A stretch of 64,000 bases of DNA from Neobacillus sp. WH10 (GTDB lineage Bacteria > Bacillota > Bacilli > Bacillales > Cytobacillaceae), in NCBI RefSeq assembly GCF_030123405.1, contig NZ_CP126110.1, positions 5,146,001-5,210,000 of the forward strand, written 5' to 3'. Below the pieces are notes generated by a model that was given only the letters and a program-made list of their open reading frames with translations, did no database searches and was not told the origin of the DNA. This document shows positions 8,088 to 16,540 of the stretch, piece by piece. How positions within the stretch are numbered: position 1 is the stretch's first letter; the number at the start of each line of letters is the position of its first letter. Made by a program: the position numbers and the translations under genes.

Positions 8088-8573
8088 TTAACTAATCCAA
8101 GTCTCTTTGGAATCTTTAATTTGCCATTTATCATCTTTGTAATAGACCGTACTCTCTACGCCAACAGCCCCTTTTCCAGACCTATATTTAGAACCTTCAA
8201 AGAAAACATCGTTATTTAATTTAAAATCAACTTTTTCTATACGAAGAAGTACACCATCCAAAGCCAACGTAACTGGATTGTAGTATCCTTTTTCTTCTAA
8301 TTCCTCAAAAGTGGCATCCATTACATCAACTTTATACTTTTCTTTGAAAAAGTTTATTATTTCTTTTCTGTCCTTTTCACTTAATTCATCGAAATTACTC
8401 ATATCAATAGCTATAAATTCCATTCCATTACTTAATGCTTCGTCTTTCTCCATTATTGAATCTAATGCAATACTGTAAATTCCCCCTAAATGCTCCTTCG
8501 GATTTACTCCAATCTTACAAGCAGATAGTATCAATGAGAGGAAAACAACGAAAATAAAGAGCTTTAATTTCAT
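8088..8573 (-). CDS. small lipoprotein of unknown function
   Basis: 161 residues with a lipoprotein signal peptide (FIFVVFLSLILSAC; Cys ~19), so it should be anchored on the outer face of the membrane. The mature part is charged, with a C-terminal WQIKDSKETWIS strand typical of small Bacillus lipoproteins of NTF2-like or similar folds. I do not recognise a family. AAGGTGATTTATA precedes the ATG. It is a single-gene module between two HDRs. Confidence 0.75.
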   Translation of the reverse strand: MKLKLFIFVVFLSLILSACKIGVNPKEHLGGIYSIALDSIMEKDEALSNGMEFIAIDMSNFDELSEKDRKEIINFFKEKYKVDVMDATFEELEEKGYYNPVTLALDGVLLRIEKVDFKLNNDVFFEGSKYRSGKGAVGVESTVYYKDDKWQIKDSKETWIS

Positions 8574-8636
8574 TATAAATCACCTTTTTAAATTAATAGA
8601 CGCATTTTCCACTTACAAAGTTTCGAATATTTAGAC

Positions 8637-8728
8637 TTCAACTAAACTGCCAAGTTAGCTCAATAACAAAAAAGGAACGCAGCTGCGATCCCCGTTCTTC
8701 AACTATTGCACCCGTTAGTTGAACAAAC
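8637..8728 (+). repeat. HDR element, full copy
   Basis: CTTCAACTAAACTGCCAAG and TTAGCTCAATAAC, hairpin around GCAGCTGC, then TTCAACTATTGCACCCG and TTAGTTGAACAAAC. Confidence 0.8.
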
Positions 8729-8743
8729 AGGATCATTTATATA

Positions 8744-9271
8744 TCAGCAAAAACTCCTAATTGTCTCATCAAAATGTGATTTGTATTTGTTAAATACTCC
8801 ATCATAAGGTGGAAAAAGTTTCCCTTGAGGTTCTTTTGGTAAATTCCCGATATTTTGAAGAGATTTAATATGGTGTTCCAAACAAAAATTAACGCCCTCA
8901 AGTGATTTATTATTACAATTTTCTTTTTTACACACTTGATTTGATTTTCTAAAGGCATTTTCTTTTAGATACCGCTCCATAAGTGCTAAATATATTAATA
9001 TTGTATCTGGTGCTATATAATGTTCATTCTCCCATTCAACCATTTCAGTAAACGGAACTTTAAACAAATACTCTCCATTTCCAAAATTCCACGCAAAACT
9101 TCCTTGCCAAAATTGATTACATATATCACATTGATATAGTTTTTCATTACTATTTTTAGGTTTAACAATGGTCTTTAGGTGTTTCTTTAATAGTTTACTT
9201 TCTTTTATTCGCTTTGAAATGTCATTTCTTTGTAAATCTAAATCGATATAATTATCACAAACGCAGTTCAT
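8744..9271 (-). CDS. hypothetical zinc-binding protein
   Basis: 175 residues from ATG 9271, chosen because GGAG lies six bases upstream; ATG 9283 lacks a comparable site. Cys-rich: N-terminal CVCDN, a CDICNQFW motif near residue 50, and CKKENCNN with CLEHH near 115-135, which together could hold one or two zinc ions. The middle (VPFTEMVEWENEHYIAPD) looks like a small globular domain. Function unknown. Single-gene module between HDRs. Confidence 0.65.
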   Translation of the reverse strand: MNCVCDNYIDLDLQRNDISKRIKESKLLKKHLKTIVKPKNSNEKLYQCDICNQFWQGSFAWNFGNGEYLFKVPFTEMVEWENEHYIAPDTILIYLALMERYLKENAFRKSNQVCKKENCNNKSLEGVNFCLEHHIKSLQNIGNLPKEPQGKLFPPYDGVFNKYKSHFDETIRSFC

Positions 9272-9319
9272 TAGAGTCTCCATTTCACATCTTCGTTTTT
9301 ACTATATTTTAACATATCC

Positions 9320-9424
9320 TTCTTCAACTAAACTGCCAGTTAGCACAATAAGAAAATGCTGCCTGAATGACAGCATTGATCTTCAACTCTTGCACCCTTT
9401 AGTTTAAGTACATTTTTTCACAAA
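9320..9424 (+). repeat. HDR element, long form
   Basis: TTCTTCAACTAAACTGCCAG, hairpin AATGCTGCC/GACAGCATT, then CTTGCACCCTTTAGTTTAAG and TACATTTTTTCACAAAC. The similarity to the copy at 10349 continues beyond the usual end to about 9464 (GGAATGGCTATG, AACAATATTG). Confidence 0.85.
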
Positions 9425-9605
9425 CTTCTTTTTTGGAATGGCTATGATAAACAATATTGTAATGCTGAACATACATCCCCTATCTGGCCTTAAAGGGGGG
9501 CATTACCTAACTCTTGGTGATATTGAAATGGATAGAGAATAATCAATTTATCCATTCCTCTACCAATAATTACACACCTTCGCACTTCTTCCTAAATAAG
9601 AAAAA

Positions 9606-10166
9606 CTACTTATAATAAAAGTGATATACATAATTTTTGTTTCCTGAAGGAGTACTGAGGGTTATTCTGCCTACAAAGTAACCAGGGTCTTTGGGCAACG
9701 TAACTGTCTCCAGAAATTCATCCTTCATATCCTTGACAATAATTTTCATTTCATTAGGCCCCAGACTCTTGCCATCTTTTGTATAACCGCCGCTAACTAT
9801 CCTTCTAACTCCATTGGCAGGGCCACCCTTGAATTCGAGCTCCCCAGAGGGCTTGATATTTTTTATAGTTAGCTCAGATTCTTTATTAAATGAAGCCGCT
9901 GTTTTTCCTTTCAGTGCTTCTTCCTCTGTTAAAGAGTCACAAGAACTTGGACCTATTTCCGCCTTTTCTTCTTTATTGGAATCCTCTTTACACTGGCCAT
10001 ATTCATATATTTCTAACTGTTGCTCACCTACACGAACAATAGGAATGTAGTTCAAATGTGCCAAGTCCCTCTCCCTCTCTTTCGCTTCCAACACCTGTTC
10101 ATAACCTAAAAAAACTACTAATGCTGCTATACCTACTATTACCCCAAACAAAAAATATCTTCTCAT
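9606..10166 (-). CDS. membrane-anchored extracellular protein, unknown
   Basis: 186 residues with one N-terminal membrane anchor (residues ~5-22, FGVIVGIAALVVFLGY) and an extracellular remainder. The C-terminal ~90 residues look like a beta-rich domain (GELEFKGGPANGVRRIVSGG, YFVGRITLSTPSGNKNYVYH). Two Cys occur in the acidic middle (CKED, SSCDS). Ribosome binding site AGGGGGAGCTT. No recognised family. Single-gene module. Confidence 0.65.
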   Translation of the reverse strand: MRRYFLFGVIVGIAALVVFLGYEQVLEAKERERDLAHLNYIPIVRVGEQQLEIYEYGQCKEDSNKEEKAEIGPSSCDSLTEEEALKGKTAASFNKESELTIKNIKPSGELEFKGGPANGVRRIVSGGYTKDGKSLGPNEMKIIVKDMKDEFLETVTLPKDPGYFVGRITLSTPSGNKNYVYHFYYK

Positions 10167-10348
10167 AAGCTCCCCCTATATATATTATTTATAGTTACAA
10201 ATTCTCTGCTAGCTGGCTATAAACCTTCAACAGAATTATTCCACTTGATGAAAAGCTGGTCTTAGCCGTTTTACTTATTGGGGACTTTCTTCCCCATTGG
10301 TAACTTATAAATACGAGTATCCATTGAAAAAGTTTCCATTTCTAATTA

Positions 10349-10434
10349 AAACTAACCTGTTACTTGAAGAAGAAAAAGCGACCTTCGTTATTGAAGTATC
10401 GCACCCTTTAGTTTAAGTACATTTTTTCACAAAC
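10349..10434 (+). repeat. HDR element, long form
   Basis: AACTAACCTGTTACTTGAAG, hairpin GCGACCTTC/GAAGTATCGC, then CACCCTTTAGTTTAAG and TACATTTTTTCACAAAC. The 3' extension to about 10470 is almost identical to that of the 9320 copy. Confidence 0.8.
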
Positions 10435-10484
10435 TTCTTTTTTGGAATGGCTATGTTAAACAATATTGTTGTTATTTCAATCAT

Positions 10485-10513
10485 AAAAAAAGAACCAAAT
10501 TAGGTCCTTTTTG
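10485..10513 (-). terminator. terminator of the sigma/anti-sigma operon
   Basis: AAAAAG-ACC pairs with GGT-CTTTTT across AAATTA; on the minus strand it ends in a U run after the gene at 10534. Confidence 0.6.
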
Positions 10514-10533
10514 TGTTTAACATGTTAAATTGT

Positions 10534-11292
10534 TCAATTGCTCGTTCTTAAAATATCCCATAAGCCGTTGTCTTTCACGTATCGAAATCCCACGATTTTC
10601 CCTTCTTCCTTTTCCTTTGTAGAAAAGACGACTTCACCTTCTACACTTGCAGTTTTTTCTTCATCTCCATTTTTCTGATAACCGACCTCTGCTATGAAGG
10701 TATAACGATATGAAATATTCTCTTGCTCAATCGTGATATTCTTAAGACTTAACTTATAGCCATTATCGTAGGCACCAGTGTGGTATTTAGTACCACCATC
10801 TGCTGCAATGAAGGTCTCGATCCTAGAAAAATCTGCAAAGTAAGGTCCGTATACTTCTGCTAAATATTTATCTAACTCTTGGTTCTCTGCTTTATTATTC
10901 ACAACAGTCCTATATTTAGGATTCCATAATAGATCCACTAACTTCTCATTCGGACCAGTAAACTCTTGCTCAAGAACTTTTTTAATTGCTGTCTTTTGCA
11001 CCCAGTTATCTTCATTATTACTTTGTTCTTCTGTTTTGGTTCCATTTCTTTGTTCTAATTGTGATGGTTTATCAGAGGAATTTATGTTCTTTTTTGTTAT
11101 ATCTGTAATAAATATTATGCAGCCTATGAATAATGTCACCGTTAAGAGCTTAGGAAACCACTCTAATCTGTTTTTCTTACGCGGATGCTTTATGGTACCT
11201 CTTATTTTCACCTTATGTTCTTCCGAAAAATGGTTTCCCTTATATACAGTATCATCCATTGCTCTTTTAAGGTTACTCAATTGTTCTTCCAT
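10534..11292 (-). CDS. probable anti-sigma factor of the ECF sigma gene
   Basis: 252 residues from ATG 11292 (AGGTGGAAG upstream). A short N-terminal cytoplasmic part (MEEQLSNLKRAMDDTVYK...) leads into one membrane segment (~residues 48-65, LTVTLFIGCIIFITDI) and an extracytoplasmic domain of about 180 residues. It overlaps the end of the ECF sigma gene, the usual layout of sigma/anti-sigma pairs, so it should hold the sigma factor at the membrane and release it on an envelope signal. No zinc-containing anti-sigma motif is present. Confidence 0.7.
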   Translation of the reverse strand: MEEQLSNLKRAMDDTVYKGNHFSEEHKVKIRGTIKHPRKKNRLEWFPKLLTVTLFIGCIIFITDITKKNINSSDKPSQLEQRNGTKTEEQSNNEDNWVQKTAIKKVLEQEFTGPNEKLVDLLWNPKYRTVVNNKAENQELDKYLAEVYGPYFADFSRIETFIAADGGTKYHTGAYDNGYKLSLKNITIEQENISYRYTFIAEVGYQKNGDEEKTASVEGEVVFSTKEKEEGKIVGFRYVKDNGLWDILRTSN

Positions 11293-11839
11293 AAAGTTCA
11301 CTTCCACCTAATATTTTTTTTACCAATATCCGACCCCTCTTTAATCTTGTTTTTACTGTATTTTCATTAATGGCTAAAAGTTCAGCAATTTCGGTAATAG
11401 TCATCTCTTCATAATAGAAAAAGATAATTACTTCTCGATATTTTACTGGCAAGGAGAGGACTGTTTGAGAAAGCTTTTCTTTTTCGTTTTTCAACACCAA
11501 CCTCATTTCTGGAGACAAATCCTTATTAATAAAGTGTTTGAGTAAGTTATTGTTAAAATAGTATCTTTTTAAAAATGAGCTTTTTAGCATATCTTTACAG
11601 CGATTAATTGTGATACGATAAATCCAAGGTTTGAAATAGTGTACTTCAGATGCTTTATAATATTGGTTATAACAAGTAACAAAAACTTCTTGGACAACAT
11701 CTTGTGCCAAGCCCCAATCCTTTAAGTAACTAAACGCTAATCTATTTAATCGTTCTCCATACTCACTCATTATTATTTCCAACCATTCATCTTGATTATT
11801 TTTGGTAAAATGATTATTTTCCGTATTTTCTTTTGCCAT
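11273..11839 (-). CDS. ECF sigma-70 family RNA polymerase sigma factor
   Basis: 188 residues with region 2 (LNRLAFSYLKDWGLAQDVVQEVFV, interacts with the -10 element) and region 4 (LSLPVKYREVIIFFYYEEMTI...AELLAINENTVKTRLKRGR, the -35-binding helix-turn-helix). Size and absence of extra domains fit SigM/SigV/YlaC-like ECF factors. Its 3' end overlaps the anti-sigma start by 20 bases. An ECF-type promoter lies just upstream, so autoregulation is likely. Confidence 0.92.
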   Translation of the reverse strand: MAKENTENNHFTKNNQDEWLEIIMSEYGERLNRLAFSYLKDWGLAQDVVQEVFVTCYNQYYKASEVHYFKPWIYRITINRCKDMLKSSFLKRYYFNNNLLKHFINKDLSPEMRLVLKNEKEKLSQTVLSLPVKYREVIIFFYYEEMTITEIAELLAINENTVKTRLKRGRILVKKILGGSELYGRTIE

Positions 11840-11869
11840 TTACTCACCACCTTAATTTTCTATAGCTAC

Positions 11870-11896
11870 AACGAGATACAGTTTTTAAAAGTTTCA
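11870..11896 (-). promoter_or_regulatory. ECF-type promoter of the sigma operon
   Basis: On the minus strand, TGAAAC (11896-11891) is followed after 17 bases by CGTT (11873-11870), close to the TGAAAC-N16-CGTM consensus of Bacillus ECF sigma factors, about 30 bases before the start codon. Confidence 0.65.
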
Positions 11897-11943
11897 CTTT
11901 ATTAAAAGATTAAGTTAATTTATTTCATTTTTAATTTTTTGGC

Positions 11944-12019
11944 TCTCTTAGTCCAATAAGAAAGCGATACTCTTATAGGAGTATCGCACCCTTTAGTTTA
12001 AGTACATTTTTTCACAATC
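11944..12019 (+). repeat. HDR element
   Basis: TCTCTTAGTCCAATAAG, hairpin GCGATACTC-TTATA-GGAGTATCGC, then CACCCTTTAGTTTAAG and TACATTTTTTCACAATC. DR1 is shortened. Confidence 0.75.
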
Positions 12020-12088
12020 TTTACTTTCATTATATAAAAGAGTCTACATGCAATATAGAGATTTTTCGTACTCGGCACCACTATTTTC

Positions 12089-12208
12089 TTATTTACTTAA
12101 TACCAGTAGCAGCCTATTAAACTCCTTAATAGGGGTATCTCCCTTGTTTTTCCAGTCAATCCATATTTTCAAGCTGTAATGTAAAAGGATGAAGTTAAAA
12201 AACCCCAT
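12089..12208 (-). CDS. short ORF, possible gene remnant
   Basis: 39 codons on the minus strand (MGFFNFILLHYSLKIWIDW, then NKGDTPIKEFNRLLLVLSK) between an HDR and the next gene's 3' end. The composition is protein-like, but no good ribosome binding site is seen. It may be the tail of a larger lost gene. Confidence 0.3.
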   Translation of the reverse strand: MGFFNFILLHYSLKIWIDWKNKGDTPIKEFNRLLLVLSK

Positions 12209-12249
12209 CCCATAACCAAAAGTTAAAAACTTTCATCAAATTCTCTACG

Positions 12250-12582
12250 TCAACGGCTCGTACGTCTACGGCTCGTACGTCTACGGCTGGTACGTCTACG
12301 GCTCGTACGTCTCTCTTCTTCAACATCAACATTAACATCAGTATTTTGATCTTGGTCGTTTTCTTGCTCTTGATCAGATCTTACACGAGCATTACTTCTG
12401 CTATTTATTGTAATATCAACTCTTGAATTTCCGGAATTTGATACTGTTGAGCGAGCTTCATTAGTATTTTTATCAACGTTCCGTACTTCTGCCTCAGCCT
12501 CTGATTCATTTCTATTTCTTACTTCATTATCGATATCCGTATCGACATCAATATTTGTATTATTATTCCGCCTTCTTGTCAT
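12250..12582 (-). CDS. low-complexity Arg/Asn/Asp-rich protein with RRTSR repeats
   Basis: 110 residues: N-terminal MTRRRNNN, an acidic NTD/VDVD-rich and Asn-rich centre, and a C-terminal run of four RRTSR units encoded by a 15-bp tandem repeat (CGT ACG AGC CGT AGA) near 12252-12310. Strong AAGGAGG site before the ATG. Such Arg/Ser repeats resemble spore coat proteins of the CotG type, but that is only analogy. The TGA stop sits where the repeat would have AGA, and the frame stays open for eight more codons. Confidence 0.6.
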   Translation of the reverse strand: MTRRRNNNTNIDVDTDIDNEVRNRNESEAEAEVRNVDKNTNEARSTVSNSGNSRVDITINSRSNARVRSDQEQENDQDQNTDVNVDVEEERRTSRRRTSRRRTSRRRTSR

Positions 12583-12785
12583 TCAAAATTCCTCCTTATT
12601 TTGCACTTTCAAAATAGGATATTCTTTATCAATAAATAAGCTTGGTCACATGTCCTAGCACAACTACCCGTTTTTAGTAAAACGAAATACTTTCGAACCC
12701 GTATACCGATTTATTTTTGTGTTGAGTTGAAAAAGATGTTTATAAGCCCAATGCTACTCAAAAAAAACGATTATGTTTCAGGATT

Positions 12786-12875
12786 AAAAAACAAAAAAGC
12801 CCCTTCTCTTAGTTGAGAGGGGGTCACTTATTTAGAATCTTATTCAACTATAGCACCCTTTAGTTCAATAAAAAG
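12786..12875 (+). repeat. HDR element with strong hairpin
   Basis: AAAAAAGCCCCTTCTC-TTAGTT-GAGAGGGGG hairpin, then TTATTCAACTATAGCACCC and TTTAGTTCAATAAAAAG. The TAA of the gene at 12860 (AAC TAA) lies inside DR2. Confidence 0.8.
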
Positions 12876-13093
12876 CCTTGAATGGCTACGAATAATGAAA
12901 ATAGGAAAACAACAACCATTAGCCAACCATACATTTTTCGCTCTTTTCGAAATTCCTCTAACCCCATAATTAACATTGTAAGACCTAAGAGAAATATCAT
13001 AATATAGTTAAACTCAAAATTTTTCGTAATTAGTCCATAAGAAGCAAATAAAAAAGTTACTATTGATAAAACATAACGTAGAACTTTTAACAA
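12860..13093 (-). CDS. DUF3953-like (YczI-type) small membrane protein
   Basis: 77 residues from TTG 13093, chosen because AAAAGGGGGGG stands directly upstream; the longer frame to 13153 has no ribosome binding site. Three hydrophobic segments (LRYVLSIVTFLFASYGLI, YIMIFLLGLTMLIMGLEEF, GWLMVVVFLFSLFVAIQGF) give the layout of small YczI/DUF3953 proteins. The last codons (TTA TTG AAC TAA) are part of the adjoining HDR repeat. Function unknown. Confidence 0.7.
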   Translation of the reverse strand: MLKVLRYVLSIVTFLFASYGLITKNFEFNYIMIFLLGLTMLIMGLEEFRKERKMYGWLMVVVFLFSLFVAIQGFLLN

Positions 13094-13208
13094 AAAGCCC
13101 CCCCTTTTCTTCACTATCCAGTTAGTAAAAAAACGACTACCCTTTTGGGACAATTGCTCCCTTTATTTACTACTCCCCAATAAAATATTACCATATAAAT
13201 CCATCCCC

Positions 13209-13244
13209 TTGTTAAACTATCCTGCCAGTTAGTTAAACAAGAAG
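13209..13244 (+). repeat. HDR half-element (DR only)
   Basis: TTGTTAAACTATCCTGCCAG and TTAGTTAAACAAGAAG without a second direct repeat. Confidence 0.6.
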
Positions 13245-13271
13245 TAAACACCAAAAATAACCAACATTAAA

Positions 13272-13313
13272 ATTAACCCTAAAGTTAATACCACTATTAA
13301 CTTTAGGGTTAAT
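13272..13313. repeat. perfect 19-bp inverted repeat
   Basis: ATTAACCCTAAAGTTAATA, loop CCAC, then TATTAACTTTAGGGTTAAT. No U run follows on either strand, so it is not a plain terminator. Confidence 0.8.
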
Positions 13314-13475
13314 AAAATAAAAAGGTAAATGATTGTTGAAATATGCCTGTTCTCAACAGATGTGGCCTATGATAAACTTAGGTTATCAAAATTTTCCAAA
13401 TGAGCAACAAAGCGATAATCCGCTAAAGGATAGCATTGAGGATGATAACATAGGGAAAGGGGGAATGAATTATAT

Positions 13476-13721
13476 ATGAATAAGTTTGGAGTTTTATCAA
13501 TTCTAATGGTGTTGATTAGCGTACTTACATTTTTTATTCTCAGAGGACCAAACGCAGATTTGCCGTTAATAATTATAATTTTAGGTTCTCTTTCACTACT
13601 CGGAATAATTTTTGCTGTAATTTCTAAGAGGTGGTTATCGGGGGTAATTGGCGTTTTATTTAATGGTGCAGTGTTAGTTTCTGTATATTTCTTATTTTTA
13701 GCTTACGGAATAGCTGAATAA
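13476..13721 (+). CDS. small membrane protein, unknown
   Basis: 81 residues with three hydrophobic segments (FGVLSILMVLISVLTFFIL, LPLIIIILGSLSLLGIIFAVI, SGVIGVLFNGAVLVSVYFLFL). AAAGGGGG precedes the ATG by ten bases and a strong terminator follows. One of the few plus-strand modules. No family recognised. Confidence 0.7.
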   Translation: MNKFGVLSILMVLISVLTFFILRGPNADLPLIIIILGSLSLLGIIFAVISKRWLSGVIGVLFNGAVLVSVYFLFLAYGIAE

Positions 13722-13760
13722 ATTTCACCTTGCTCAACAATCAGTGGCTTTAATGGAATA

Positions 13761-13795
13761 AGGGAACTCCAAGACAATATGGAGTTCCCTTTCAT
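13761..13795 (+). terminator. Rho-independent terminator
   Basis: AGGGAACTCCA pairs with TGGAGTTCCCT across GACAATA, then TTTCATT. Confidence 0.8.
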
Positions 13796-13899
13796 TATTT
13801 CAAAAATCAACATTATCCTTTAACATAGTTTATAAAAAAGTACAAAAAGTGATTTTTGATATCATTTAGGTGTAGCAAAATGAACTAAAACGATTCTCG

Positions 13900-13935
13900 T
13901 TTATAGAAGTAACGCTACTCGTTAGTTGAACAAGA
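13900..13935 (+). repeat. HDR half-element, degenerate
   Basis: GAAGTAACGCTACTCGTTAG then TTGAACAAG: the DR2 half, eleven bases from the next stop codon. Confidence 0.5.
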
Positions 13936-13945
13936 GTCGTTTAAG

Positions 13946-14382
13946 TTAATCTTCACGTATCCATTGAAATTTTTGATCTATTAAATCAAAGAAAAGATGT
14001 TTTTTTGTTAAGTATTCACATTCTTCAGGTGTAATCAGAACATAATGTCCTTCACCCATTTTTTTAGTTGGGTATTTATAAAATTTTAGTTCCAAACTAA
14101 GTAAATGGTCAATTTCTGATAACCATTCTTCTTTAAACCAATTTCCAAATTTTAATTTCCAACCCGTAAGGTGCATTCTTGCGTCATCTACACTTATCTG
14201 ATAAGAACTTCCTTGTTCAACGTAAAAATTGCTTTGTGAGGAAAAATCAAGAATTTGCTTGAATAATGCTTCTTCAAAGGATGCAGCATAATAGGTTTAC
14301 TAAAATTAGCAATATCAAAGAAGCCTTGTTTTTCCATTTCAATATAGATTTGTGGAAAGGAAAAATTGAGTGGCAGATTCAT
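13946..14382 (-). pseudogene. frameshifted hypothetical gene
   Basis: An N-terminal frame (MNLPLNFSFPQIYIEMEKQG...DIANFSK) and a second frame (TYYAASFEEALFKQIL...DQKFQWIRED) join if one A is restored in the AAA run near 14295, giving about 146 residues. A ribosome binding site (AAGGATGG) precedes the ATG at 14382. The second half contains a YVLITPEECEYLTKK motif. I do not recognise the family. Either a recent frameshift mutation or a sequencing error in a homopolymer. Confidence 0.7.
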
Positions 14383-14439
14383 ATTGACCATCCTTAATTA
14401 ATAATATCTAACATATATTCAACATCCGTAACTCTTTTC

Positions 14440-14541
14440 CTTCTTCAGCTAAACTGCCATTTAGTTCAATAAGAAAAGGCTGCATTTTTAGCAGCCAGAT
14501 ATTTTAGAAAAGCACCCGTTTAAGTTCAATATTTCACAATC
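14440..14541 (+). repeat. HDR element, full copy
   Basis: CTTCTTCAGCTAAACTGCC, hairpin GGCTGC-ATTTTTA-GCAGCC, then AAAGCACCCGTTTAAG and TTCAATATTTCACAATC. Confidence 0.8.
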
Positions 14542-14604
14542 TATCTTTTGGTATAAGAAAAGGATCTTTGCTGATTTCCCACCAATGATTGACACATCAT
14601 TCGT

Positions 14605-15480
14605 TTATTGTTTTTCAAACATTTTATTTTTTAAAAAATCCATAAAAACAGATTTAGGTTGACCTTTTAAATAAATAAAGTCAATACTAATATTCGTTTT
14701 CACAGGAGGAGTCATTTCTACTCTGAATAACTCTTTATTTTCTATTTCTTTTCGTACACAATGCTCAGGTAAAAAGCTAATGCCCAAACCTTGTAATACT
14801 AAATTTTTAGCCGTTTCCATATGATCAACTTCTACATATATATTCGGATTTACACCATTACTTTGAAATAGACGATGAATAATAAGCCAATCGATAGATC
14901 CATAATCAAAAAAGATTAGAGGCTGTTTACTTACATCCTCTACTGTTATTTTTTCTTCATTTAAAAAAGAATGATTTGAAGGTACAACAAGGCTAATAGG
15001 GTCATTATAAAGACGAATTGATTCTACTTGTGGGTGGGTTTCTGTCCGTATAATACCAAAGTCAACCTCTTTGTTAATAACCTTGTGTAAAATATCTTTA
15101 GAATGTCCTGTTATAATTTTGATTCTAACATCTTTATACTTAGATTTAAAAGCTGGCAAAATATCAGGTAGAATGCTGTTGGAAATTGACAAAGCACTCC
15201 CAAGCACTAGCTCAAAAGGTCCAGTTACTTGTTGTAATCCGTACTTTGCTTCATGGTAAGATTGAAGTATTTTTTGTGCGTGTGGAAAGAAATATTCTCC
15301 CTTTTCTGTTAAAGAAATCTTGTTTCCATTTCGATGAAAAAGCTTTAAATTAATTTCACGTTCAAGGGATTGAATACGTGCTGTTACAGAAGGTTGAGTT
15401 AAATAAAGAGCCTCTCCTGCTTTATTGAAACTACCTAGTTGACAAACATAAATGAAGGCTTCAATATTTTCAATATTCAT
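14605..15480 (-). CDS. LysR family transcriptional regulator
   Basis: 291 residues: N-terminal helix-turn-helix (FIYVCQLGSFNKAGEALYLTQPSVTARIQSLE, residues ~7-45) and a periplasmic-binding-like effector domain (LVLGSALSISNSILPDIL...VDFGIIRTE...LVVPSNHSF). Length is normal for the family. AAGGAG precedes the ATG. It follows the racemase gene by 42 bases on the same strand and probably regulates it; the effector may be an amino acid. Confidence 0.93.
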   Translation of the reverse strand: MNIENIEAFIYVCQLGSFNKAGEALYLTQPSVTARIQSLEREINLKLFHRNGNKISLTEKGEYFFPHAQKILQSYHEAKYGLQQVTGPFELVLGSALSISNSILPDILPAFKSKYKDVRIKIITGHSKDILHKVINKEVDFGIIRTETHPQVESIRLYNDPISLVVPSNHSFLNEEKITVEDVSKQPLIFFDYGSIDWLIIHRLFQSNGVNPNIYVEVDHMETAKNLVLQGLGISFLPEHCVRKEIENKELFRVEMTPPVKTNISIDFIYLKGQPKSVFMDFLKNKMFEKQ

Positions 15481-15522
15481 ACTTACTGCTCCTTATTTTA
15501 GTTCACCAATGCGTTTAACTAA

Positions 15523-16227
15523 TTATACCATTACTTTAGTGGATTCTGTCTCAGTAGCTAATTTAATTGCCGATTTGGCTAAAATTTCTGTTGGGTCAAT
15601 GATACAAATATCTTGGGATGATTTAAGTACAAGAGGAATCTCTGTACAACCTGCTATTATAGCTTCTGCCCCTCTTTCGATTAATTTATCAGCTACTCTT
15701 GAAAGGTATAAACGCCCTTTCTCTATATCACTCCCTTTAATTGCATATATTCCTTCCATCACTACTTTTTGCATTTGCATATCAGGCTCAATGACATTAA
15801 TATCGTAGGATTGACAAATATTTTGATACAGTTTTGTATTTATTGTTCCATCAGTAGCTAATAAACCTACGCTCCTCATATCATTTACGTGTAAAAAGCG
15901 AGCTGTTTCTAAAGGCATATGTAGAATCGGGATACTAACAGATTCTATTATTGATTTAAAGTAAAAGTGAGCAGTATTGCAAGCAATTACTAGAAAATCC
16001 GCACCAGCTTTTTCTAGCCTTTGTGCTGATTGTATAATATAAGGAGCAGGATCTGTACCTATTCCCAAAATAGCCGTTGTTCGATCAGGTATTTGTGAAT
16101 AATTATCCACGATAATATGGATATGATCCTGATCCTTCTTTGCAGGTGTAAAAGAAATAATTTTATTCATTAAATCGACAGTTGCTAATGGTCCCATTCC
16201 ACCAATAATCCCAACTATTTTTTTCAT
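15523..16227 (-). CDS. aspartate/glutamate racemase family protein
   Basis: 234 residues of the Asp/Glu racemase fold: N-terminal VGIIGGMGPLATVDLMNKI, first catalytic cysteine in VIACNTAH (~residue 82) and second in IIAGCTEIPLV (~residue 192). Both Cys/Thr pairs are intact, so two-base racemisation of aspartate or a related amino acid in the cytoplasm is expected. First gene of a racemase-LysR operon. Confidence 0.9.
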   Translation of the reverse strand: MKKIVGIIGGMGPLATVDLMNKIISFTPAKKDQDHIHIIVDNYSQIPDRTTAILGIGTDPAPYIIQSAQRLEKAGADFLVIACNTAHFYFKSIIESVSIPILHMPLETARFLHVNDMRSVGLLATDGTINTKLYQNICQSYDINVIEPDMQMQKVVMEGIYAIKGSDIEKGRLYLSRVADKLIERGAEAIIAGCTEIPLVLKSSQDICIIDPTEILAKSAIKLATETESTKVMV

Positions 16228-16279
16228 TTTTCCACCGCTTTCTTCATTATAAAAGTTTTAATAAACTGATTTTTACTTT

Positions 16280-16296
16280 ATTATAATTTTTATAAT
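16280..16296. promoter_or_regulatory. possible LysR-type operator
   Basis: ATTATA-ATTTT-TATAAT, a T-N11-A-like dyad 53 bp upstream of the racemase start. Position and symmetry fit a LysR site; not otherwise supported. Confidence 0.4.
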
Positions 16297-16447
16297 AGGT
16301 GCGGAGTTATAGAAATAATCTATACACGAATAGAAACAATAAATTGAGAACCTTGCTAATGATAAAGCTTCGTTTGAACCAAGTTTATTTACCAACTTTT
16401 CACTGAAACATTTCCCATCAAATTCTCGAAAGACTTCTTACAGACCA

Positions 16448-16535
16448 TTAATAGTTATTCTCAGGTATGTAGCAACCCTCTTCAAGTCCATCCAAACTGT
16501 TCCCTTCCGCAAATTTTTCTATACCTTTGTGAAGT
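16448..16535 (-). pseudogene. C-terminal tail of an unidentified gene
   Basis: The minus frame ends KLHKGIEKFAEGNSLDG, LEEGCYIPENNY and TAA at 16448. It has no start and is cut upstream by an HDR beginning near 16541. Protein-like composition, no family recognised. Confidence 0.4.
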
Positions 16536-16540
16536 TTTGT

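Noticed and set aside
9462..9542. 26-codon plus-strand ORF (MLNIHPLSGLKGGHYLTLGD...)
   Set aside because: Protein-like but no ribosome binding site and no family; may be a gene remnant but cannot be supported.
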